Positions 1 through 8,675 of a stretch of 64,000 bases of DNA are shown here, piece after piece. The position numbers and the translations under genes were made by a program. Location: the NCBI RefSeq assembly GCF_001613305.1, contig NZ_BDCC01000020.1, forward strand, positions 62,001 to 126,000, given 5' to 3'. Source of the stretch: Nocardia vaccinii NBRC 15922. GTDB taxonomy: Bacteria > Actinomycetota > Actinomycetes > Mycobacteriales > Mycobacteriaceae. Below the pieces are notes generated by a model that had not been told where the DNA came from, made no database searches, and saw only the letters and a list, made by a program, of their open reading frames with translations. Each line of letters opens with the position of its first letter. The stretch's first letter is position 1.

Positions 1-686
1 TCGAGGGTCTGCGGGCGCATGACGTAGTTCTTCTCGCGGACCTCGGACAGCGCCGCATTGGGCTCCTGGGAGTACCAGTGCCCGGGGTACACCACCGGAT
101 TGCCGGATAACTCCGCTAGATGACGTAGGCTGCGGAACATCGACTCCGAATCCCCACCCGGGAAGTCGGTGCGGCCGCAGCCCTCCACGAACAGCGTGTC
201 ACCCGCGACGAGCCGGTCCTCGAACAGGAAGCACATACTGCCCGGTGTGTGTCCGGGGGTGTGCAATAGTTCGATGTCGAATCCGCCGACGCGGACCTTG
301 TCGCCGTGCTCGTGTCCGGTCAGCTCGCTCGGCGCGATCTCGGTGACATTGGCCACCCACGGCACCTCCTCCTGATGCACGTGCACCGGGACCTGCACCC
401 GCTCCAGCAGTTCGCGCACCCCGCGCAGAGTGAATCCCATCATCGTGCCGCCCACATGATCGGGATGGTGATGGGTGGCCAGCACCCCGGTCAGTCGCAG
501 GCCGTCGCCCTCGGCGATATCCACCAGATCGCCCGCCGCATACGCAGGATCCACCACAACGCAGTCGCCGGTCTCACGATCACCGATCAGATATGCGAAA
601 TTTCGCATCTGAGTGGCGATCGGATCGCCCACAGCCCAATCGCGTCCGGCGAGTAGCTGACGGAAGTACAAACGGTCGGATCCCAT
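1..686 (-). CDS. MBL-fold metallohydrolase, glyoxalase II / persulfide dioxygenase-like (3' end outside window)
   Basis: A zinc- or iron-dependent hydrolase of the metallo-beta-lactamase fold, cut by the left window edge (228 codons present). From the ATG at 686 the protein begins MGSDRLYF. It carries the metal-binding signature THHHPDH at residues 71-77, HTPGHTPGS at about 142-150, GDTLF at about 162 and YPGHW near residue 208, so all main metal ligands of the family are there. Members split thioesters such as hydroxyacylglutathione or oxidise persulfides; since actinomycetes use mycothiol, the real substrate is unknown. A purine-rich GGGTGGG lies just upstream of the start. It is transcribed away from adoK's 3' end. 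Confidence 0.85.
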   Translation of the reverse strand, partial: MGSDRLYFRQLLAGRDWAVGDPIATQMRNFAYLIGDRETGDCVVVDPAYAAGDLVDIAEGDGLRLTGVLATHHHPDHVGGTMMGFTLRGVRELLERVQVPVHVHQEEVPWVANVTEIAPSELTGHEHGDKVRVGGFDIELLHTPGHTPGSMCFLFEDRLVAGDTLFVEGCGRTDFPGGDSESMFRSLRHLAELSGNPVVYPGHWYSQEPNAALSEVREKNYVMRPQTL

Positions 687-844
687 ACGACCCACCCTAT
701 TGCCAGTCGGCCAACTCCACGCATTCGGCCGGGTTGTGAACGGTCACCGTGCTGTTGGTCCACAGGCAGTGCAGGACACACCGCGGGCCCGATCCGTCGC
801 GACGATTTCGCGACGCAGCCCTCGGTGCGCGTGATTCACCGTGC

Positions 845-862
845 GGCGGAACAACTTCCGCC
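845..862 (-). terminator. Hairpin after adoK
   Basis: A perfect 7-bp stem (GGCGGAA / TTCCGCC) with a CAAC loop lies 18 nt past the adoK stop codon. There is no T tract, which is common for high-GC actinobacterial terminators. Confidence 0.45.
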
Positions 863-879
863 CGATGCCGGGACGTAGC

Positions 880-1908
<1,029 letters not shown>

Positions 1909-1940
1909 TCACGAGTGGTAAGGGCGAACAGACATGACGC

Positions 1941-1970
1941 CGACGCGGAACCCGAAGGAGTTCCGCGTCG
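1941..1970 (-). terminator. Hairpin between erpA and adoK
   Basis: Eleven perfectly paired bases (CGACGCGGAAC / GTTCCGCGTCG) close an 8-nt loop, 11 nt after the erpA stop. No T tract follows. It probably ends erpA transcription before adoK. Confidence 0.5.
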
Positions 1971-1981
1971 AGGGACGGATC

Positions 1982-2332
1982 TCAGTTGAAGCTGTCGCCG
2001 CAGGCGCAGGAGCCTGTGGCATTCGGGTTATCGATGGTGAAACCCTGCTTCTCGATGGTGTCGACGAAGTCGATGGAGGCGCCTTCCACATAGGGGGCGC
2101 TCATGCGGTCCACGGCCAGCTTCACGCCGCCGAACTCGACGACCAGATCGCCGTCGAGCGCGCGGTCGTCGAAGAAGAGCTGATAGCGCAGGCCCGCACA
2201 GCCACCGGGCTGGACGGCGATGCGCAGGGAAAGATCGTCGCGGCCCTCCTGATCGAGCAGCGCCTTGGCCTTGGACGCGGCGGCATCGGTCAGTGTCACA
2301 CCGTGAGTGGTGGTCTCGTTCTGCACAGTCAT
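1982..2332 (-). CDS. erpA: Iron-sulfur cluster insertion protein, A-type carrier
   Basis: A-type carrier of the IscA/ErpA/HesB family, which passes Fe-S clusters to apo-enzymes in the cytoplasm. The 116-residue protein has the three diagnostic cysteines: C45 in the QPGGCAGLRY segment and C109 and C111 in the C-terminal GSCACGDSF tail. The start ATG at 2332 has a clear GGAGAG ribosome site 5 nt upstream. It is the equivalent of M. tuberculosis Rv2204c and sits, as there, next to adoK. It is divergent from the DUF3043 gene. The symbol erpA rather than iscA is by convention for actinobacteria; the sequence alone does not separate them. Confidence 0.9.
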   Translation of the reverse strand: MTVQNETTTHGVTLTDAAASKAKALLDQEGRDDLSLRIAVQPGGCAGLRYQLFFDDRALDGDLVVEFGGVKLAVDRMSAPYVEGASIDFVDTIEKQGFTIDNPNATGSCACGDSFN

Positions 2333-2486
2333 GAACTCTCCTAGGGACCTGTGTTCAACCCGTAACAGCGCACGGCTTGTAAGCGGTCAACGTTACCCCC
2401 GTGGGTGTCTATTCCAATCTTGCCACTTCGGCGCGGGTCGGGTCCTCGCGCACCCTGGAAACGCCGGGTTACCGGGGGTTGAACGG

Positions 2487-2507
2487 TGTGATATGAGTTA
2501 TGACACA
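2487..2507. promoter_or_regulatory. CRP-like imperfect palindrome
   Basis: TGTGATATGAGTTATGACACA resembles the TGTGA-N6-TCACA consensus of CRP/GlxR regulators, with TGTG and CACA at the ends and AT at the inner edges of both arms. It lies in the divergent erpA / DUF3043 intergenic region, 57 bp before the DUF3043 start. The right arm is shifted from the ideal, so this is only a candidate. Confidence 0.25.
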
Positions 2508-2550
2508 ACAAAGTGGGTGTACCGCATTTCCCGGGTGATGCTCCATCCAA

Positions 2551-2556
2551 TAGCCT
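2551..2556 (+). promoter_or_regulatory. -10 box TAGCCT for DUF3043 gene (leaderless)
   Basis: TAGCCT fits TANNNT and ends 7 nt before the GTG start. No ribosome site precedes the GTG, consistent with a leaderless transcript. Confidence 0.4.
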
Positions 2557-2563
2557 GGTCGGC

Positions 2564-3223
2564 GTGAAGTTCCTCCGCCGCGGCGATGCAGCCGGCAGTA
2601 ACGACCTCGCCGAGGACGCCCCGGCCGCCGAGACCGGCGGCTCGACAGCGCCTGCCGCGGCCACCGCGGGCAAGGGGCGACCCACCCCGAAGCGGCGCGA
2701 TGCCGAGGGTAAGCGGCGGGGTCCGGTCGCCCCCGCGCCGATGACCCAGAAGGAAGCCCGAGCCAGGCGCAGGGCCACGCGGGGCACGAAGGCCGACCGC
2801 AAGGCCGCCGCGGCCGAACGGCGTGCCGCTGCCGCCGATCGTCGCGCCCGGATGGCCGCCGGTGAGGATCAGTACCTGCCGCCGCGCGATCGCGGTCCGG
2901 TCCGCGCCTATGTGCGCGACCTGGTCGACGCCCGCCGCAATCTGGTGGGCTTGTTCATGCCGCTGGCGCTGCTGCTGATCGTGGCGATGTTCCTGAATCC
3001 TGCCGTGCAGATCTACGTGACGCTGGCCATGCTGGTGATGATGGTGTTCATGGCCGGCGAGGGTGTCGTACTCGGCCGCATCATCAACCGCCGGGTGCGC
3101 GAGCGCTTTCCCGCCAGCACCAATTCGTCGATGCAGCTGGGCTGGTACGCCTTCGTCCGGGCCTCGCAGATCCGCCGGATGCGGATGCCCAAGCCCAGGG
3201 TCAACCCCGGCGACAGCGTCTGA
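2564..3223 (+). CDS. DUF3043 family membrane protein
   Basis: Equivalent of M. tuberculosis Rv2206, function unknown. The 219-residue protein starts MKFLRRGD and has a long charged, Ala/Arg/Lys-rich N-terminal half (residues about 20-115) that should be cytoplasmic and disordered or helical. Two hydrophobic segments follow, NLVGLFMPLALLLIVAMFLN at about 128-147 and IYVTLAMLVMMVFMAGEGVV at about 152-171, then a basic tail. The GTG at 2564 was chosen because the family typically starts V-K-x-x-R-R and a -10 box lies just upstream; codons before it do not look coding. It stands alone, divergent from erpA. Confidence 0.8.
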   Translation: MKFLRRGDAAGSNDLAEDAPAAETGGSTAPAAATAGKGRPTPKRRDAEGKRRGPVAPAPMTQKEARARRRATRGTKADRKAAAAERRAAAADRRARMAAGEDQYLPPRDRGPVRAYVRDLVDARRNLVGLFMPLALLLIVAMFLNPAVQIYVTLAMLVMMVFMAGEGVVLGRIINRRVRERFPASTNSSMQLGWYAFVRASQIRRMRMPKPRVNPGDSV

Positions 3224-3447
3224 TCCGATTCGGTCCGAGCCGGGTTTCGGTCCGCGTCGCGTGTCGATCCGGCGCGGCTGCGTCCGGCCGGGTCGGACTA
3301 TGAGTCGGGATCCGGTTCGACACGGTTCGGATTCGTCGATTCCGAGCCGATCCTTCGGATGTGAGCCGGGCCCGGACCCGTCCGAATGTGCTCGTTCGTG
3401 TCGCGACCGCGGTGGATCGCGTCGAACGAGTTCGAATACCTACGTGC

Positions 3448-3618
3448 TCAGCCGTGCTCGCGCATACCGCCGGACGCGTTGAGCAGAATGCCGAATCGGG
3501 CGGTGTCCTCGGGACGGACTCCGGCGCGTTCGGGGGACTCCGGGACGAATGTGTAAAGCCTGCTGGTCAATTCACCGACGATGGTCCAGGCCCGGTGTAG
3601 TCGATCGCGAATCGTCAT
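3448..3618 (-). CDS. Small hypothetical protein (56 aa)
   Basis: Not recognised. The 56-residue product MTIRDRLHRAWTIVGEL... has an amphipathic basic start, an aromatic middle (LYTFVPESPE) and ends GGMREHG; there is no membrane segment. Its ATG at 3618 lies 14 nt after the stop of the 62-aa membrane protein on the same strand, and codon third positions are mostly G or C, so the two look like a two-gene operon. The spacing and unbroken reading frame are the only support; a conserved homologue would be needed to be sure. Confidence 0.45.
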   Translation of the reverse strand: MTIRDRLHRAWTIVGELTSRLYTFVPESPERAGVRPEDTARFGILLNASGGMREHG

Positions 3619-3632
3619 GGGGGACCCGACTT

Positions 3633-3821
3633 TCAGCGCGGTTCGCGGACGCCGAAGATGGCGCGCAGTTCGTGGTTGACCCGGTCCGCGTCCCGATCGA
3701 CGACGGCCGATGATCCGGTGGGTCGCGTGCCGGACCGGTAGTGGAGGTAGACCGACAGTGTGGTGATTACCAGGAGCAACAGAATTGAAATGAGCATGGC
3801 AGTAATTTTGCGCCCATCCAC
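3633..3821 (-). CDS. Small single-pass membrane protein (62 aa)
   Basis: Not recognised. The 62-residue product has one clear hydrophobic segment, AMLISILLLLVITTLSVYLHY at about residues 8-28, preceded by MDGRKIT and followed by a charged tail (DRDADRVNHELRAIFGVREPR), so it is probably a single-pass inner-membrane protein. The start is a GTG at 3821; an internal ATG (residue 9) is an alternative and would shorten it to 54 aa. It precedes the 56-aa gene by 14 nt and is divergent from the GlxA-type regulator, sharing a 62-bp intergenic region. Confidence 0.5.
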   Translation of the reverse strand: MDGRKITAMLISILLLLVITTLSVYLHYRSGTRPTGSSAVVDRDADRVNHELRAIFGVREPR

Positions 3822-3871
3822 TTGCCGCCAACAGTGGCGGTAACGACATACTTCATCAATATTCAGCCACG

Positions 3872-3877
3872 TACACT
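3872..3877 (+). promoter_or_regulatory. -10 box TACACT, leaderless glxA-type gene
   Basis: TACACT ends 6 nt before the GTG at 3884, the spacing expected when transcription starts on the start codon. No Shine-Dalgarno sequence is present. Confidence 0.5.
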
Positions 3878-3883
3878 GGTTGA

Positions 3884-4840
3884 GTGCTCTCCAAGGTCGC
3901 CGTCGTGCTCAACGAACATCTGGCCATGTTCGAATTCGGGGTCGTCTGTGAGGTTTTCGGACTGGACCGCCGGGAGGACGGGCTACCGCTGTTCGACTTC
4001 CGGGTGTGCGGCGCGCAGGCCGGACGGGCGCTGGCGTCGAGTACGCCCGGCATAACCGTCACGCCGCAGTACGGCCTGGACGAATTGCGGGGTGCGGACC
4101 TGGTCGCGGTTCCGGCGTTTCCGTTCGTATCGCCGGGGGCGTTCGATCCCGTTGTGGTGCAGGCGGTTCGCGATGCCGCCGCGGCGGGAGCGATCGTGCT
4201 GACGGTCTGTTCGGGCGCATTCCTGGCGGGGGCGGCCGGACTGCTGGACGGGCGGACCTGCACCACGCATTGGCGGTACGTCGATCAGCTGGCCGAGATG
4301 TATCCCGAGGCAACCGTCGATCCGGACGTGCTGTTCGTCGACGAGGGGTCGGTGATCACCAGTGCGGGCACCGCGGCCGGCATCGACGCCTGCCTGCATC
4401 TGGTTCGCCGGGAGCTGGGCGCCACGGTGGCCAACAAGATCGCCCGCCGCATGGTGGTGCCGCCGCAGCGTGACGGCGGCCAGCGGCAGTTCATCGAACG
4501 TCCGGTCCCGGACTGCGATTCGGACAGTCTGGGGGACACCATGCGCTGGATGCACGAACATCTCGAACTGCCGCACACCGTGGAGGATCTGGCCACGCGC
4601 TCGGCCATGTCCACGCGCACCTTCGCTCGCCGCTTCGCCGCGGAGGCCGGGACGACTCCGGTGAAATGGCTTACCTCGCAACGCATTCTGCTGGCCAAGC
4701 AGCTGCTGGAGGAGACCGCGCTGGATCTCGAGACCATCGCCGGGCGCTGCGGGTTCGGCTCGGGGGCTCTGCTTCGGCACCACTTCCAGCGTCTGGTCGG
4801 CATCGCGCCCACCGAATACCGTCGCCGTTTCGGGGCCTGA
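3884..4840 (+). CDS. GlxA-family AraC-type transcriptional regulator
   Basis: A 318-residue regulator with an N-terminal DJ-1/PfpI-like domain (about residues 3-190) and a C-terminal AraC-type double helix-turn-helix (about 220-315). The DJ-1 domain shows the nucleophile-elbow-like sequence LTVCSGAFLAGAAG with Cys109 and a typical TTHW segment. The AraC part has TRTFARRFAAEAGTTPVKWL and CGFGSGALLRHHFQR, which mark the two recognition regions. Such proteins bind DNA as dimers and respond to unknown small molecules; the DJ-1 fold is usually not an active enzyme here. The GTG start lies directly behind a -10 box. Target genes are not evident. Confidence 0.88.
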   Translation: MLSKVAVVLNEHLAMFEFGVVCEVFGLDRREDGLPLFDFRVCGAQAGRALASSTPGITVTPQYGLDELRGADLVAVPAFPFVSPGAFDPVVVQAVRDAAAAGAIVLTVCSGAFLAGAAGLLDGRTCTTHWRYVDQLAEMYPEATVDPDVLFVDEGSVITSAGTAAGIDACLHLVRRELGATVANKIARRMVVPPQRDGGQRQFIERPVPDCDSDSLGDTMRWMHEHLELPHTVEDLATRSAMSTRTFARRFAAEAGTTPVKWLTSQRILLAKQLLEETALDLETIAGRCGFGSGALLRHHFQRLVGIAPTEYRRRFGA

Positions 4841-4854
4841 ATCGCGTCCGCGGT

Positions 4855-5220
4855 TCACTCCTCGCCGGAGAAACGTTCCCAGGCGGACTGCCTGGTGATG
4901 TTCAACGCACCGCCGATCCGGGCCCAGGTGACCTTGCGGCGACGCAACTCCTGGATCCAGTCGCGCAGATTCTCCTCGACCTGATCGGCCACCGCCGCGA
5001 CCCGCGGAATGTGCTGGAGCATCTCGTCGTCCGACATCGTCTGCCAGATCTGCAAGGGGGCCGGCGCGTCGGACTTGCGGTGGTTCGCCGTGATCGTCGC
5101 GGCCAGCCCGACGCATTCGTCGCAGATGTGTACGCCGGGACCGGCGACGAGGGTGCTCACCTCGGAGTGGGCCTTGCCGCAGAAGGAGCAGCGGGGCGGG
5201 GCGGGGGTCGGTGCGGTCAT
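4855..5220 (-). CDS. ClpX-type C4 zinc-finger protein with C-terminal HTH, probable autoregulator
   Basis: A 121-residue protein with an N-terminal four-cysteine zinc finger like that of ClpX (CSFC at 11-14 and CDEC at 33-36) but no AAA+ domain. The C-terminal part, [20 protein letters not shown] at about 87-106 followed by [10 protein letters not shown], reads as a helix-turn-helix ([20 protein letters not shown]). It is therefore a small DNA-binding zinc protein rather than a protease subunit. The ATG at 5220 has GGAG 7 nt upstream. Upstream lie two near-identical inverted repeats that straddle the promoter, so autorepression is a natural reading. It converges with the GlxA-type gene. Confidence 0.75.
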   Translation of the reverse strand: MTAPTPAPPRCSFCGKAHSEVSTLVAGPGVHICDECVGLAATITANHRKSDAPAPLQIWQTMSDDEMLQHIPRVAAVADQVEENLRDWIQELRRRKVTWARIGGALNITRQSAWERFSGEE

Positions 5221-5250
5221 CGTGCGCTCCTGGTATTCGGGAACTGCGCT

Positions 5251-5300
5251 GTCAGGGATTGCCTGACGCAAGTATGCATCTGTCAGGGTCGCCCTGACAA
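5251..5300 (-). promoter_or_regulatory. Promoter with two inverted-repeat operators (GTCAGG...CCTGAC)
   Basis: Two palindromes, GTCAGGGATTGCCTGAC at 5251-5267 and GTCAGGGTCGCCCTGAC at 5282-5298, have centres 31 bp apart, about three helical turns. On the minus strand TTGTCA (5295-5300) and CATACT (5271-5276) form a -35/-10 pair with 18-bp spacing; one palindrome covers the -35 and the other the start-site region. This is a classic repressor layout for the zinc-finger/HTH gene. Confidence 0.6.
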
Positions 5301-5359
5301 GAGGGCTGCGGGTCGGGCACGGTGCCGGTGCGCGCATGTCGTGGTGAGGCGGTGATTGG

Positions 5360-5365
5360 TACCGT
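5360..5365 (+). promoter_or_regulatory. -10 box TACCGT, leaderless cobU-cobT
   Basis: TACCGT ends 6 nt before the GTG at 5372 and no ribosome site is visible. Confidence 0.5.
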
Positions 5366-5371
5366 TCTGGC

Positions 5372-7180
5372 GTGTTGAACGATGCTTCGAGGCAGCGCCC
5401 GCTGCGGACGCTGGTGCTCGGTGGGACACGGTCCGGGAAATCGGCCTTCGCCGAGGAACTGGCCGGTCGGGACCGTCCGGTCCGGTATGTCGCGCCCGCC
5501 GCGGTGGATCCTGCCGACGGTGATTTCGCCGACCGGGTGGCGGCGCATCGGGAGCGCCGGCCCGTGGACTGGCAGCTCGTCGAGGGCGATCCGGTGCGGG
5601 CGCTGGCCGAGCCGACGCCGATGACGCTGATCGATGATCTGGGCACCTGGCTGACCGCGCGGATCGATGCGCGGGCGGCCTGGGAGTCGCCCCGCGGCAC
5701 CGTCGCGCCCGATGTGGCGGAGCTGGTCGCGGCCATCGCCGAATACGAACAGCCGTTGGTGATCGTGAGCCCCGAGACCGGACTGGGCGTGCTGCCGGGT
5801 ACGCGGTCCGGTCGGTTGTTCGCCGATGAGATCGGGACGCTCAACCAGCGGGTGGCGGCGTTGTGCGATGAGGTCTACCTCGTCGTCGCGGGGGTTCCGG
5901 TGCGGGTTCGGGAATTCGGAAACCCCACTGCGGCCGGGGCTTCGGTCGAGCGCGCGGAACAGGCCGGGACCACTGTGCAGGGTGGGGCCGCGGCGACAGC
6001 GCTCACTGCCGGAGCCGCGGCGGGTTCCGGTGTGGGCGTGCGGGATTCGGGGAACGGTTCGGCGGCGACTCCCGCGATTCCCGGTGCGGCCGATCCGATG
6101 TACGACTTGTCCGGCGAGGCGCCGGTTTTCGGGATCGTCGCACCGCCCGATCAGCACGTCCGGGCGCAAGCGCAGGAACGGCAGTTGCAGCTGACCAAGC
6201 CCGCGGGTGCGCTGGGGCGGCTGGAGACGCTGGGCAACTGGATAGCCGCATGCCAGGGGGTCTGCCCGCCGCGGCAGTTCGAGCGGGCCCGGGTCGTGGT
6301 GTTCGCGGGCGACCACGGCATTGCCCGGCACGGGGTTTCGGCCTATCCGAGTGAGGTCACCGTGCAGATGGTGGCCAATATCGTCGCGGGCGGCGCAGCG
6401 GTGAACGCCCTGGCACGGCTCGCGGATGCGAGTGTGCGCGTGGTCGATGTGGCCGTGGACGCCGATACCGATCCGGCCGTCTCGGCGCACAAGGTGCGCC
6501 GGGCGAGCGGGGCCATCGACCGCGAGGACGCGCTGACGCAGGCCGAGGTCCACGCCGCGCTGGCGGCGGGGCGCGCCATCGCCGACGAGGAGATCGATGG
6601 CGGCGCGGATCTGCTGATCGCCGGTGATATGGGCATCGGAAACACCACGCCCGCAACGGTTCTCATCGCCGCGATCACCGATACCGAACCGGTGCTGGCC
6701 ATCGGGCGCGGCACCGGCGTCGACGATGCGGGCTGGATGCGCAAGGCTGCCGCCATCCGTGACGCCATGTGGCGGGCCCGTCCGCACCTGCACGATCCGG
6801 TCGCCCTGCTGCGCGTCGCGGGCGGTGCGGATCTCGCCGCGATGGCCGGATATCTGGCACAGGCCGCGGTGCGCCGGACGCCGGTGATCCTGGACGGCGT
6901 GGTCGTCACGGCCGCCGCCCTGCTCGCCGACGCGCTTGCACCGGGTGCGTCGGCCTGGTGGGTCGCGGGCCATCGCTCGACCGAACCCGCGCACCGCGTC
7001 GCCCTGACCAAGCTCGGGCTGGAACCGCTGGTGGAGATGGAAATGCGCCTGGGCGAGGGTTCCGGCGCGGTCACCGCCCTGCCCGTCGTGCGCGCCGCCG
7101 TCGCCGCCCTCGCGGAAATGGCGACCTTCGGCGAGGCCGGAGTAAGCACCGCCGACGACACCGCGCCCGCAGCGCCCTGA
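5372..7180 (+). CDS. cobUT: Fused CobU (adenosylcobinamide kinase/guanylyltransferase) - CobT (NaMN:DMB phosphoribosyltransferase)
   Basis: A 602-residue fusion of two enzymes of vitamin B12 nucleotide-loop assembly. Residues about 10-190 are CobU: P-loop GGTRSGKS at 17-24, the [13 protein letters not shown] segment containing the family's guanylylated histidine region, and [21 protein letters not shown] at the end. An Ala/Gly-rich linker of about 55 residues follows. Residues about 245-600 are CobT, with [31 protein letters not shown] and the catalytic MRLGEGSGA. CobU makes adenosylcobinamide-GDP and CobT makes alpha-ribazole phosphate, the two inputs for CobS downstream. The start GTG is leaderless. 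No stop or frameshift separates the halves. Confidence 0.9.
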   Translation: MLNDASRQRPLRTLVLGGTRSGKSAFAEELAGRDRPVRYVAPAAVDPADGDFADRVAAHRERRPVDWQLVEGDPVRALAEPTPMTLIDDLGTWLTARIDARAAWESPRGTVAPDVAELVAAIAEYEQPLVIVSPETGLGVLPGTRSGRLFADEIGTLNQRVAALCDEVYLVVAGVPVRVREFGNPTAAGASVERAEQAGTTVQGGAAATALTAGAAAGSGVGVRDSGNGSAATPAIPGAADPMYDLSGEAPVFGIVAPPDQHVRAQAQERQLQLTKPAGALGRLETLGNWIAACQGVCPPRQFERARVVVFAGDHGIARHGVSAYPSEVTVQMVANIVAGGAAVNALARLADASVRVVDVAVDADTDPAVSAHKVRRASGAIDREDALTQAEVHAALAAGRAIADEEIDGGADLLIAGDMGIGNTTPATVLIAAITDTEPVLAIGRGTGVDDAGWMRKAAAIRDAMWRARPHLHDPVALLRVAGGADLAAMAGYLAQAAVRRTPVILDGVVVTAAALLADALAPGASAWWVAGHRSTEPAHRVALTKLGLEPLVEMEMRLGEGSGAVTALPVVRAAVAALAEMATFGEAGVSTADDTAPAAP

Positions 7181-7630
7181 TCGACGGCGACCCGTGAACA
7201 CCGTCGAATTCGTCCCCTTCCCGCCCCGTTCCCGCCGTCCTCGGTGGGTTCGAGGGGGTTGCGTGATTCGGACATCGGCGGTGGCGTCTCGGCCGCTCAT
7301 GGCGGGGGCTGATGGGTCACTGTCGCCGACCGCCGTCGGATCCCAGGCCCCACTGGCCACCTTCCGCGGTTGTCGAGCGGACTCACCGGAAAACGCTGCC
7401 CGATCGGAATCGCTTGCCGTGCTGGTGGTTCGGGCGGAAACGCACAGGCGGTGTTCGGTGGGCCAGGTGATCGTTCCGATCGGCCGATGGGGTCGGGTGT
7501 GGGCCGACGAATCCCCGGTGGGCCGGGCTGTCGTGCGGGCGGTTTCATCCGGTTACTCTGCGGCGGAGAATGCCGCGGCGTGCGATGCCGGTGTTTCATT
7601 GTGCAGGACGCGGGTCGAGCAGGTCAGCCG
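7181..7630. other. 450-bp spacer between cobU-cobT and cobS
   Basis: I see no convincing gene here. Reading frames on both strands are arginine-rich and lack family motifs. A possible -10 box TACTCT lies at 7554-7559, 71 bp before cobS, with no good -35. No cobalamin riboswitch (B12 box) was recognised. An N-terminal extension of CobS from 7370 is open but lacks the CobS family character. Confidence 0.4.
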
Positions 7631-8383
7631 GTGAACGGGATTCGGCTGGCCTTCTCGTGGCTGACCGTGCTGCCGGTGTCCGGCCCGGATGAGGTGGATC
7701 GGCGAGTGGCGGCGCGGGCGATCGCGATGGCTCCGATCGTCGGGATCGTGCTGGGGGCCGGGGCAGCGGGACTGATGTGGGTGCTGGGCGCTGCCGGAAC
7801 GAGTTTCGCGGTGGCAGGGTTGATCGTGGCGGGGGCTCTGGCGTTGATCACGCGCGGCATGCATCTGGACGGATTGGCCGACACCTTCGACGGGCTCGGC
7901 AGTTACGGGCCGCCCGAACGTGCGCGCGAGATCATGAAAAGCGGTGGGGCGGGGCCCTTCGGTGTAGCCGCGGTGCTGTTCGCCGTTGGTATCCAGGCGT
8001 TCTCGTATGGGTCCCTGGCTGGATCGGGGCGGTGGCCGGCCATTGCGGCGGCGGTGGCGATCGGGCGGGTCGCGGCGGTGCTGGCCTGTCGCCGCGGCTA
8101 CGAAGCCGCGCCCGGTTCGGGATTCGGGACGTTGGTCGCCGGGACGCAACCGGCGCGGGTCGCCGTCCCGTGGGTCGTGATCGCTCTCGGGGCAGGGTTT
8201 TTCGCCGTGCCGGGCCGCTGGTGGCTCGGCATGACGGCCGCCGCGGTGGGGCTGATCGCCGCCGGAATCCTGGTGCGGCACTGCGTCGCCCGGTTCGGCG
8301 GTCTGAACGGCGACGTTCTCGGGGCGGCGTTGGAAGTGAGCACTACGCTGGCACTGGTCGTTGCCACTTTCGGTAGTCGCTGA
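7631..8383 (+). CDS. cobS: Adenosylcobinamide-GDP ribazoletransferase (cobalamin synthase)
   Basis: Integral membrane enzyme that joins adenosylcobinamide-GDP to alpha-ribazole(-phosphate), the last or next-to-last step of B12 synthesis. The 250-residue product begins MNGIRLAFSWLTVLPV, typical of CobS, has the acidic metal-binding segment GMHLDGLADTFDGLGSYGPPERAREIMK at about 77-104, and about six hydrophobic stretches. FGGLNGDVLGA near the C-terminus is the second conserved signature. The GTG at 7631 was chosen by homology; AGGTC lies about 8 nt upstream. It follows the fused cobU-cobT gene by 450 bp, the same order as M. tuberculosis cobT-cobS. Confidence 0.88.
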   Translation: MNGIRLAFSWLTVLPVSGPDEVDRRVAARAIAMAPIVGIVLGAGAAGLMWVLGAAGTSFAVAGLIVAGALALITRGMHLDGLADTFDGLGSYGPPERAREIMKSGGAGPFGVAAVLFAVGIQAFSYGSLAGSGRWPAIAAAVAIGRVAAVLACRRGYEAAPGSGFGTLVAGTQPARVAVPWVVIALGAGFFAVPGRWWLGMTAAAVGLIAAGILVRHCVARFGGLNGDVLGAALEVSTTLALVVATFGSR

Positions 8384-8430
8384 GGGCTACAGCCGCCGGC
8401 CGCGCGCTCGGCTTCGATTCGGCGCTACAC

Positions 8431-8628
8431 CTACGGCAACGGCTCGACCGCCCATCGCGCCCGGCCGAACAGGCTCGCGGTGCGCCCATGATTCGTGACG
8501 AGAACACCGGCGACGCGGCAAATGCGGCAGGCTCTCCGGTCGTTCGATCCGTCGGCCGGTATCGCCGAATCGTCGTCGTGCTCGAACTCGTCGGTGCTGG
8601 TGCGGGCGATATCGTGGCGACGAATCAC
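8431..8628 (-). CDS. Possible small Cys-containing protein (65 aa)
   Basis: Not recognised and uncertain. A GTG at 8628 opens a 65-residue frame with an acidic patch (EFEHDDDSAIPADGS), a CRIC motif that could bind a metal, and a tail VAGVLVTNHGRTASLFGRAR. Third codon positions are mostly G/C and GGGA lies about 10 nt upstream of the start. It lies in a 290-bp gap between cobS and the phosphoesterase gene. It could equally be chance. Confidence 0.25.
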   Translation of the reverse strand: MIRRHDIARTSTDEFEHDDDSAIPADGSNDRRACRICRVAGVLVTNHGRTASLFGRARWAVEPLP

Positions 8629-8675
8629 CGCAAACGTCCCGATCTCTGTGCCCCGCGCCGTCGGGTAACGCGGGT

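Noticed and set aside
5300-5371. Cobalamin riboswitch before cobU-cobT
   Set aside because: Only 72 bp separate the operators from the start, the gene looks leaderless, and no B12 box is visible here or before cobS.
7194-7634. 146-codon ORF between cobU-cobT and cobS
   Set aside because: Composition is typical of non-coding GC-rich DNA, it has no ribosome site or motif, and it runs out of frame into the cobS start.
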